From: Acidobacteriota bacterium
GTDB taxonomy: Bacteria > Acidobacteriota > Terriglobia > UBA7540
NCBI GenBank assembly: GCA_021828225.1
Contig: JAKASH010000225.1
Location: forward strand, 1 to 5,775
Direction of reading: 5' to 3'
DNA: 5,775 bases
The notes beneath the pieces are model-generated. The model was not told where the DNA came from. It did not search any database and saw nothing but the letters and a program-made list of their open reading frames with translations. The first letter of the stretch is position 1, and the number at the start of each line of letters is the position of its first letter. Of this stretch, positions 1-4,954 are shown piece by piece. The position numbers were made by a program, and so were the translations under genes.

Positions 1-2
1 TC

Positions 3-287
3 ACCCAGCTCGATCCTCAAACGCGCGCCGCGCTCAGAAAGCTTCGCGCCGCGGTGTCCGAGTTTGTACCGGAATCACTTGATGCTCCTCCTCGAGTCGC
101 TATCTTCCCGATGCACGACCGCGTCGGTGTCGCGAACTTCACCGAACTTCCAGTTACGTGCCACCTGAGCGGACTTGGAGGCATGGATACGGGATTCACG
201 CAACTATTCGGAACCGCAGAAACCCGCGTGACAGAGGATGGGACCGCTTTGTACCTGCCGCCCCACGGAGTGATAGTTGTCAAGTGA
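3..287 (+). CDS. 3' end of an unidentified gene, possibly glycoside-hydrolase-like C-terminal domain
   Basis: The reading frame is open from the left edge and stops at TGA 285-287, giving about 94 residues of a protein that starts outside the window. The first 20 or so residues look helical and charged (TQLDPQTRAALRKLR). The rest alternates hydrophobic and polar residues like a small beta domain and ends in LYLPPHGVIVVK. A 'VANFTELPV' strand followed by a terminal 'LPPHG..VV' strand is the pattern seen at the C-terminus of several glycoside hydrolases, where a beta-sandwich domain follows the catalytic barrel. This is only a resemblance, and no catalytic part is visible. An internal GTG at 54 could start a 77-residue ORF, but the frame stays open upstream with protein-like composition, so a truncated larger gene is more likely. 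The next gene starts only 17 bases after the stop. Confidence 0.6.
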   Translation, partial: TQLDPQTRAALRKLRAAVSEFVPESLDAPPRVAIFPMHDRVGVANFTELPVTCHLSGLGGMDTGFTQLFGTAETRVTEDGTALYLPPHGVIVVK

Positions 288-304
288 TCGCAAGCGGGAG
301 TCAA

Positions 305-817
305 ATGGTGCCATCGAAGGGTAACAAATCGCTGAAGGTTGATAAGCGGGGCTGGAGGCTCTCAAAAGTCACTGCGGTGGCATTTGCCCTCGCTCTGGCA
401 ATGGCAACTGCACCGGCCCGGCTGAGAGCCCAGCAGGACAAAGGGCAGCCGCCGGCGCCGGCAAAGTCCCTGTTCCAGGCCAAATCGCACCCGACCCCCG
501 GGCAGCCCCATCGTTTCTTTGACAAAACTAACTTGATGCTGTTTGCCGGGGTGGCGGCGGTACGGGCCCTGGACTTCACTTCAACCCAGCATTTTCGAAG
601 CCGGGGCCATAACGAGGTTTTGCTGACCAACAGTATTGTGGACAACAAGCCGCTGTTCGCAGGTATCGAAGTAGCCGGGACGGCGCTCTCCATCGGTATC
701 GCCTACTGGTTGCACCGGACGGGCCATCATAAGCTGGAGCGATGGGTCTCGATTGTCCATATTGGTGTGGGCGCTTTTGGCGACATCCGGAATTACACGC
801 TCGGAGCACCCCAGTAA
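305..817 (+). CDS. Small exported hypothetical protein (acidobacterial type)
   Basis: This 170-residue protein has no assigned function. I chose ATG 305 because GGGAG at 296-300 lies 4 bases upstream and because it gives a normal signal peptide. That peptide has a basic N-region (K5 to K21), a hydrophobic Ala/Leu core at about residues 22-38, and a likely cut after R41-A42-Q43. A Pro/Gln/Lys-rich linker (44-70) follows, then a conserved-looking body: FFDKTN at 71-76, a hydrophobic stretch with AVRALDFTSTQ (85-95), a second hydrophobic segment at about 116-136, then LHRTGHHKLERW (136-147) and another hydrophobic stretch to about 159. The second and third segments could be membrane helices. I associate this layout (DxTN, ALDFTST, HRTGHHKLER) with short uncharacterised proteins of Acidobacteriota. 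The His/Arg-rich motif between the last two segments might bind a ligand or metal, but this is inference. The frame extends upstream to an alternative start at 158, which would overlap the preceding gene and lose the signal peptide position. Confidence 0.8.
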   Translation: MVPSKGNKSLKVDKRGWRLSKVTAVAFALALAMATAPARLRAQQDKGQPPAPAKSLFQAKSHPTPGQPHRFFDKTNLMLFAGVAAVRALDFTSTQHFRSRGHNEVLLTNSIVDNKPLFAGIEVAGTALSIGIAYWLHRTGHHKLERWVSIVHIGVGAFGDIRNYTLGAPQ

Positions 818-839
818 GCGCGTGGAATGAGACCGTAAG

Positions 840-859
840 GAAACGTTTCGCGCAATTGC
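840..859. promoter_or_regulatory. Pair of short palindromes, possible operator
   Basis: Two perfect palindromes sit almost end to end: GAAACGTTTC (840-849) and GCAATTGC (852-859). The second overlaps the proposed -35 element of the amidase operon. This is a position where a repressor or activator could act. The palindromes are short and could occur by chance; no regulator is encoded in the window. Confidence 0.25.
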
Positions 860-885
860 AAGGTTAGGAAAGGTTCGACTAAAAT
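856..885 (+). promoter_or_regulatory. Candidate sigma-70-type promoter for the amidase-gerM-rph-rdgB run
   Basis: TTGCAA (856-861, 4 of 6 matches to TTGACA) and TAAAAT (880-885, 5 of 6 to TATAAT) are separated by 18 bases. Transcription would begin near 891-893, about 48 bases before the preferred GTG start of the amidase. It lies in the only sizeable gap before the four-gene run, which supports the call. An alternative TTG start at 892 would coincide with the predicted transcript start and would be leaderless. Confidence 0.45.
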
Positions 886-939
886 AGTAAATTGGCATGG
901 AGGACTCCCCGAGTCCCCTGCCGGTGGAAACCACGGCGC

Positions 940-2469
940 GTGAATTTTTTGGTTACACACAACAATCGCAAGCTCCGTTCCCCTCGTTGGCCCTCGCTGG
1001 GTGTCATCATTGGAATGATTCTACTGATGACGCCACTCCTTGCGCAGAGCGAAAACTTTGTTTTCTATTTCCCGAAGTCGCACTCGGTCCTTCCGGCAAA
1101 GACTTACGGGAATGTCGAGTATCTGCCCGTACTCCCGCTCCTGAACCTCTTTGGCCATGTCGGCAGCCTCAAGAGCAAGCGAAAATCTCTGCAGGTCTGG
1201 TTTAACAGCACAGAAATCAGGCTTCGCGAAAAGAACCGGACGGTGAGGCTGAACAAAGCCCGGTTCAAACTCGATTATCCTGTGCGCTCCATTGAAGGAG
1301 AATGGATGGTGCCGGTGGAATTTCTTACCACCATCCTGCCAACGCTCATCAATCAAACGGTGGAGTACCAGAGGGGCACGAATCGCATTTTTGTCGGCGG
1401 GATCAAACCGAATTCGTTTACGCTCCACATGGCGCCGCTCCAGGGGGGAGCGCAGTTAACCGTTCAGTTTGCGGAGCAGATTAACCTTCGGACAGCCGCG
1501 CAAAACGGAAAGTGGATCCTGTATCTCGGCAGTCATCCGGTTGAACCCATTGAGTCAAATTTTCAGTTCCACAACCCGTACGTCTCACAAGTGAAATTCG
1601 ACGATCAGGATGGCCAGCCCAAGCTGATCATAACTCCTGCGTCGCCGGGCTTTGACTTCTATCCAAAACTGGAAGAAGGAAAGAAAATCATCGTGGCCAA
1701 TATCCTGAAGCCCGGGGTTACAGTGGCGCGGCAGGCTCCGATGCCGTCGAAACCGGCTCCAGCGCCGCAGCCGGCTCCAGCCGCTCCCACCACTCCTCCA
1801 GCAACCGCGCAAAAACAGTTAACGCCCATGGCGGTTCCGCAGGTGTCTTTGCCCGCGGTCGTGCTGGACGCCGGGGGCGGGGGAACCGACGTTGGAGCTC
1901 AGGGCAGCAACGGACTTCTTGAAAAGAACCTGACGGCCCAGATTGTCGCTCAGGTCCAGAAAGCACTTGCCGCAACCGGCAAGTATTCAGTCGTTTTGAC
2001 TCGGACCGGCGATGTGAATGTCGGATTTGACCAGAGAGCCGCGGAAGCCAATATCGCGAATCCCATCGCTTTCATCTCTTTCCATGCGGGCAATCTGGGA
2101 CCGTCGACGCCGCGAGTGGTGGTTTACAGCTATCGTCCCTCGTCACCTTTGGCGATGGCGCCCAGCGCCGACCCGCAGTCACTTTTTGTTCCCTGGGACA
2201 AGGTGCAGCTCCGGTACATGGCTCAAAGCAACCGGCTTGCTCAGGATCTGCAGCAGGCGCTGGAACAAACCACGAAGGTTGCATCGACGCCACCCATGGA
2301 GGTGCCGGTCAAAGTTCTGGAGAGCATCAACGCGCCCGCCGTCGCCATCGAGGTGGGAAGCCTGACGCCCAACAGCGATTCCGCTGCTCTGACCAATCCC
2401 TCTTTCCAGAATGAAATCGCCAGCGCCGTGGTTCAGGCCATAGCAACCTTTCAGGGAGGGCGGCCTTAG
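940..2469 (+). CDS. Exported N-acetylmuramoyl-L-alanine amidase family (Amidase_3) protein with a degenerate zinc site
   Basis: Amidases of this family cut the bond between MurNAc and the stem peptide in the periplasm. From GTG 940 the protein has 509 residues. Residues 1-36 form a signal peptide with a basic N-region, a core LGVIIGMILLM and a cut after L34-A35-Q36. Residues about 40-153 resemble the copper-amine-oxidase-N-type stalk domain, with a VPVEFL motif. Residues about 157-259 resemble an AMIN-like beta domain. A Pro/Ala linker covers 267-295, and the Amidase_3 domain runs from about 305 to 509. Zinc ligand E328 (LLEKN), H382 (FISFHAGN) and the catalytic-type Glu E471 (AIEVG) are present. 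The first zinc His, normally in a GHGG motif, is G313 in DAGGGG (codon GGC at 1876-1878). Activity is therefore doubtful, and the protein may bind or regulate rather than cut. Start choice: GGTGG at 923-927 precedes GTG 940; TTG 892 in the same frame would add 16 Arg-rich residues. The stop is 3 bases before the next gene. Confidence 0.88.
   Translation: MNFLVTHNNRKLRSPRWPSLGVIIGMILLMTPLLAQSENFVFYFPKSHSVLPAKTYGNVEYLPVLPLLNLFGHVGSLKSKRKSLQVWFNSTEIRLREKNRTVRLNKARFKLDYPVRSIEGEWMVPVEFLTTILPTLINQTVEYQRGTNRIFVGGIKPNSFTLHMAPLQGGAQLTVQFAEQINLRTAAQNGKWILYLGSHPVEPIESNFQFHNPYVSQVKFDDQDGQPKLIITPASPGFDFYPKLEEGKKIIVANILKPGVTVARQAPMPSKPAPAPQPAPAAPTTPPATAQKQLTPMAVPQVSLPAVVLDAGGGGTDVGAQGSNGLLEKNLTAQIVAQVQKALAATGKYSVVLTRTGDVNVGFDQRAAEANIANPIAFISFHAGNLGPSTPRVVVYSYRPSSPLAMAPSADPQSLFVPWDKVQLRYMAQSNRLAQDLQQALEQTTKVASTPPMEVPVKVLESINAPAVAIEVGSLTPNSDSAALTNPSFQNEIASAVVQAIATFQGGRP
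1738..1824 (+). repeat. Pro/Ala-rich linker-coding segment with short direct repeat
   Basis: This segment inside the amidase gene encodes about 29 residues dominated by Pro and Ala (PAPAPQPAPAAP). An 11-base unit, CCGGCTCCAGC, occurs at 1753-1763 and again at 1771-1781, exactly six codons apart. It is a flexible linker between the N-terminal beta domains and the amidase domain, and such tracts commonly vary in length between relatives. Confidence 0.6.
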
Positions 2470-2472
2470 ATC

Positions 2473-3078
2473 ATGTCTCGCCGCGTGCTAATCCTGACCG
2501 TTGCGGTTGCCGCCATCCTGGTGGCCGGAATTTTTTACCTGATATCCCTGCGGCATCGCATCGTTCCCTCGGCTGCAAGCGCACTGCGCTCCGAACAGGC
2601 TGCTCGCACCAAACTGAACGAAGAGGCCCTGCAGCCGGTCGGGGGGCAGACTCAGATCATTACGCTCTACTTTCCTTCCTATGCAGATGGAAACCTCGTG
2701 GCCGAAACCCGTTCCTTGAAGGTCTCCTCGGATAATATCAAGGCCATCCGTCAGGTTCTGCTGGCCCTCATTGAAGGATCGCACCAGGGACACGGTACCG
2801 CCCTGTCACCTTCAACAACCATCCGAGCCGTTTTCCTGGCCCCGGGCGGCACCGCCATCGTCGATCTTTCCCAGGAGGCGCTGGCAGACTTCCAGCCAGG
2901 TATCGAAAGCGAAAGCCTGGCGATTTACTCAATTGTAGACTCCCTGTGCGCCAACATCCCTGCAGTCAAGCAAGTGAGATTTCTCATCCAGGGCCAGGAA
3001 GTTCAAACTTTGGACGGCCACATCGATTTAACCGGCAGTTTTGCCCCCGAGCCATCTCTGATTGCTCAAGCTCACTAA
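2473..3078 (+). CDS. Membrane-anchored GerMN-domain protein
   Basis: This 201-residue protein has an N-terminal signal anchor (about residues 5-25: VLILTVAVAAILVAGIFYLI) and a single GerMN domain at about 60-186. The domain shows its usual elements: the ITLYFP strand, a later LVAETR strand, a helix with LLALIEGSHQG, the strand with FLAPGGTAIVDLSQEAL, and the final QVRFLIQGQ then GHIDL (182-186). GerMN domains occur in the B. subtilis spore protein GerM and in many envelope proteins of non-sporulating bacteria. They are thought to act near peptidoglycan, but no reaction is known. ATG 2473 lies 3 bases after the amidase stop, with GGGAGG at 2454-2459 as a somewhat distant ribosome site, so translational coupling is likely. 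The amidase neighbour supports a role at the cell wall. The family call is firm and the function is not known. Confidence 0.88.
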   Translation: MSRRVLILTVAVAAILVAGIFYLISLRHRIVPSAASALRSEQAARTKLNEEALQPVGGQTQIITLYFPSYADGNLVAETRSLKVSSDNIKAIRQVLLALIEGSHQGHGTALSPSTTIRAVFLAPGGTAIVDLSQEALADFQPGIESESLAIYSIVDSLCANIPAVKQVRFLIQGQEVQTLDGHIDLTGSFAPEPSLIAQAH

Positions 3079-3081
3079 ACC

Positions 3082-3086
3082 AGGAG
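3082..3086 (+). promoter_or_regulatory. Ribosome binding site of rph
   Basis: AGGAG lies 5 bases before ATG 3092, just after the gerM-like stop. It supports ATG 3092 as the start. A competing site is GGGGG at 3134-3138, 7 bases before an in-frame GTG at 3146. Confidence 0.6.
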
Positions 3087-3091
3087 AATTT

Positions 3092-3883
3092 ATGTCCTCA
3101 ACACCCACGATGATTTCCGGACTGTTCTATTCCGGGGGAAAGCTGGTGCGCGCCGATCACCGTGATGCATCCGCAATGCGCCCCGTCGAAATTATTCCCG
3201 ACTTCATCTCCAGCGCGGAAGGCTCTGCGCTGATTCGCCTGGGACAAACCCAGGTGATTTGCACGGCTTCGGTGGAATCGGGCGTGCCCACTTTTTTGAA
3301 AGGAACCGGCAAGGGCTGGGTCTCGAGCGAATATGCCATGATTCCGCGCGCCACGGAAACTCGCACGCCCCGCGAGGTGACCCGCGGCCGGCCCAGTGGC
3401 CGAACCATGGAAATCCAACGGCTGATCGGGCGATCCTTGCGCGCCGTTGCCGATCTTGACAAGCTCGGAGAAAGAACCGTCTGGATTGACTGTGACGTCA
3501 TCCGTGCCGACGGCGGTACGCGCACCGCGTCGATAACCGGCGCCATGGTGGCCCTCGCACTCGCTCTCAGGAGACTCCAGGAGCACAAAGTCATCGGTGC
3601 AATTCCTTTGAAAGACTACGTTGCCGCCATCAGTGTGGGAATCATTGGAGATGAAACGCTCCTCGACCTGGATTACTCCGAGGACTCAAGTGCCAGGGTC
3701 GATATGAATGTTGTAATGACCGGCTCCGGCCGCTTTGTGGAAGTTCAGGCGACCGCCGAAGGAATGCCGTTCACCAGCGATCAACTGGCCGGTCTGATTG
3801 AGCTGACACGGCCGGCCATTCAAAAACTGGTTGATATTCAGAAGTCCATTACAAAAGTTGACTTGCCCGCTGTCCGGGCCTGA
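3092..3883 (+). CDS. rph: Ribonuclease PH
   Basis: This enzyme is a phosphate-dependent 3'-to-5' exoribonuclease that trims tRNA 3' ends and takes part in rRNA maturation and decay. It works as a hexameric ring in the cytoplasm. The 263 residues match the family along their length: MRPVEI, EGSALIRLGQTQVICTASVE, GVPTFLKGTGKGWVSSEYAM and GRTMEIQRLIGRSLRA. The last of these holds R104, equivalent to the phosphate-binding Arg86 of the family. R144 in DGGTRTASITGA corresponds to the second phosphate Arg (126). D198 and D204 in EDSSARVDMNVVM are the conserved catalytic acidic pair, with the usual spacing of six. The C-terminal helix IQKSI is also typical. Nothing essential is missing. The protein has about 18 residues at the N-terminus beyond the usual start; GTG 3146 would give a 245-residue form closer to the family length. 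It is followed after 36 bases by rdgB, a common partner. Confidence 0.97.
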   Translation: MSSTPTMISGLFYSGGKLVRADHRDASAMRPVEIIPDFISSAEGSALIRLGQTQVICTASVESGVPTFLKGTGKGWVSSEYAMIPRATETRTPREVTRGRPSGRTMEIQRLIGRSLRAVADLDKLGERTVWIDCDVIRADGGTRTASITGAMVALALALRRLQEHKVIGAIPLKDYVAAISVGIIGDETLLDLDYSEDSSARVDMNVVMTGSGRFVEVQATAEGMPFTSDQLAGLIELTRPAIQKLVDIQKSITKVDLPAVRA

Positions 3884-3919
3884 CAGAACGCGTTTACATC
3901 TGAACAGCCTGGCGGTTGC

Positions 3920-4603
3920 TTGCGGTCCCAAAGCGCCCGCCGGGACGAAACTCAGGAAAGAAGAGGTAACTACGAGATTAAAGCAATTCCCCATCCCAGT
4001 TCCGTCAAACTAACCGTCTATTTTGCCTCCACGAACCCCGGTAAACTCAGGGAGTTCAGGCAAGCGGCCGAAAGTCGTGAGATTGAAGTTGAACTTCTCC
4101 CCGGCGTCGAGGATCTTCCCGTCTGCATTGAAGATGGAAACACCTTTGAGGTAAATGCCCGCAAGAAGGCGCGCTATTACAGTGAGTGGACGGATTCGCT
4201 GGTCTTCGCCGACGACTCGGGGATCTGCGTTGACGCGCTGGGATCCCGACCCGGTGTTTTTTCCGCGCGGTACGCAGGACCCGAGGCCGATGACGCTGCG
4301 AACAACCGGAAACTGCTCAGCGAACTGGCAGATGTTCCGCCCGCCAAACGTACGGCGCATTATGCCTGCGTGATCGCTCTCGCCCAGCGCGGAAAGATCC
4401 TGGCGGTGGTCGAAGGCAGGGCCGAAGGATTGATTCAGAATGAACCACGAGGCACAGGCGGCTTCGGCTACGATCCCTACTTTTTCTATCCCCCGCTGAA
4501 CAGGACGTTCGCTGAGCTGAGCACGGAAGAAAAATTCGTAGTCTCCCATCGCGGCGAGGCTTTCCGAAAATTGCTCGATTATCTGCAATCGCACGGAAAA
4601 TAG
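3920..4603 (+). CDS. rdgB: RdgB/HAM1 family non-canonical purine NTP pyrophosphatase (dITP/XTP)
   Basis: This enzyme hydrolyses ITP, dITP and XTP to the monophosphate and pyrophosphate, which keeps deaminated purines out of DNA and RNA. The conserved core begins at LTVYFASTNPGKLREF, with the nucleotide-binding STNPGK at residues 37-42 when counted from TTG 3920. It continues through GNTFEVNARKKA, the catalytic ADDSG (D98, D99), PGVFSARYAG, GTGGFGYDP (to P186) and SHRGEA (S209-A214), so all signature motifs are intact. The start is uncertain. TTG 3920 is the only ATG, GTG or TTG in this frame before the core, and it adds about 30 polar residues that do not resemble the family and lack an obvious ribosome site. 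A non-standard ATT at 3977, preceded by GAGG at 3963-3966, would give a 208-residue protein of normal length. Family members are usually near 200 residues. The gene lies last in the amidase-gerM-rph-rdgB run. Confidence 0.95.
   Translation: MRSQSARRDETQERRGNYEIKAIPHPSSVKLTVYFASTNPGKLREFRQAAESREIEVELLPGVEDLPVCIEDGNTFEVNARKKARYYSEWTDSLVFADDSGICVDALGSRPGVFSARYAGPEADDAANNRKLLSELADVPPAKRTAHYACVIALAQRGKILAVVEGRAEGLIQNEPRGTGGFGYDPYFFYPPLNRTFAELSTEEKFVVSHRGEAFRKLLDYLQSHGK
3963..3966 (+). promoter_or_regulatory. Possible ribosome binding site for a short rdgB form
   Basis: GAGG within a purine-rich run (GGAAAGAAGAGG) lies 10 bases before an in-frame ATT at 3977. It would suit a start close to the conserved RdgB core, but ATT is a rare initiator, best known from infC, so this is tentative. 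Confidence 0.25.
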
Positions 4604-4621
4604 CCTCTATTTGTAGGCTAT
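4600..4621 (+). terminator. Small hairpin at the rdgB stop codon
   Basis: ATAGCCT (4600-4606) pairs perfectly with AGGCTAT (4615-4621) around an 8-base loop, and the rdgB stop TAG lies inside the left arm. No T-run follows, so it is not a standard intrinsic terminator. It may protect the mRNA 3' end or act together with the C-rich stretch just downstream. Confidence 0.3.
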
Positions 4622-4650
4622 CTCCGGCTTTCCCGAGTCCCGGGCGCGCG

Positions 4651-4740
4651 ACGCCGCCCCCCCCCAGTCGCCGACCCCACTGTTCACACGCACAGCGCCC
4701 TGCAAAGGTCCCCGCGCAACATCTCCCCCGTCGCAACGCC
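4651..4740 (+). terminator. C-rich, G-poor segment, candidate Rho-utilisation region
   Basis: A hand count of these 90 bases gives 48 C, 17 G, 16 A and 9 T, a C to G ratio near 2.8. Such unstructured C-over-G RNA following a gene is the usual mark of a rut site for Rho-dependent termination. It follows the last gene of the rph-rdgB run and precedes a separately promoted gene, which fits. The identification rests on composition only. Confidence 0.35.
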
Positions 4741-4788
4741 CCCTTTGGGGCTGAACCTGGCGGCCCCGCCGTACAACCTCTGGGATAG

Positions 4789-4820
4789 TTGAACCTGATA
4801 ATTTTTACAAACCGTATTAC
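4789..4820 (+). promoter_or_regulatory. Candidate promoter of the OmpA lipoprotein gene
   Basis: TTGAAC (4789-4794) and TATTAC (4815-4820) lie 20 bases apart, which is longer than ideal. GATAAT (4797-4802) and TAGAAT (4903-4908) are other possible -10 elements, each 5 of 6 to TATAAT but without a good -35. The sharp change from C-rich to AT-rich DNA here supports a promoter somewhere in 4781-4915; the exact one is not settled. Confidence 0.3.
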
Positions 4821-4942
4821 TAGAGTTACAGCGTCGCCGGTGGTTCCGGTAGAAAGTTTTGATTGATTTCAAAGCACTTATTCTCTCAAAGAATTTGGAA
4901 GCTAGAATGCTGATTGGTACGGTGGAAAAATCACTTACTGCC

Positions 4943-4947
4943 GGGAG
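4943..4947 (+). promoter_or_regulatory. Ribosome binding site of the OmpA lipoprotein gene
   Basis: GGGAG lies 7 bases before ATG 4955. It decides the start over the upstream in-frame TTG at 4859, which would bury the signal peptide behind 32 extra residues. Confidence 0.7.
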
Positions 4948-4954
4948 AATAAAA

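Larger units (their letters stand above)
4604..4954. other. Intergenic region between rdgB and the OmpA lipoprotein gene
   Basis: About 350 bases hold no supportable gene. Three parts can be told apart. First, the hairpin that begins at the rdgB stop. Second, a C-rich, G-poor stretch (about 4631-4780) with a run of nine C at 4657-4665 and a small GCCCC/GGGGC hairpin at 4738-4751. Third, an AT-rich leader from about 4781 to the next gene with promoter-like sequences. An 8-base direct repeat, TGAACCTG, occurs at 4752-4759 and 4790-4797. No tRNA or riboswitch pattern was recognised. Confidence 0.6.

Noticed and set aside
17..304. 95-residue ORF on the reverse strand
   Set aside because: It lies opposite a protein-like open frame that enters from the left edge. 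Its Ser/Thr/Arg-rich translation shows no domain pattern.
897..1205. ATG-started 102-residue forward ORF overlapping the amidase start
   Set aside because: It is in another frame of the amidase gene. Its translation has no signal peptide or family pattern, whereas the amidase frame gives a clean signal peptide over the same bases.
1021..1428. 135-residue reverse ORF inside the amidase gene
   Set aside because: It is fully antisense to the conserved N-terminal domains of the amidase and has no recognisable motif.
3098..3594. Two long overlapping reverse ORFs opposite rph
   Set aside because: They are antisense shadows of a strongly conserved gene, and GC-rich codon use keeps these frames open.
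3831..4013. 60-residue forward ORF spanning the rph-rdgB junction, considered as a frameshifted N-terminus of rdgB
   Set aside because: It stops at 4011-4013, just before the RdgB core, and its residues match neither the RdgB N-terminus nor another family. A frameshift is not needed because the core itself is complete.
4738..4751. GCCCC-CTTT-GGGGC hairpin as an intrinsic terminator
   Set aside because: The stem is five pairs and no T-run follows. It is probably incidental in the C-rich tract.
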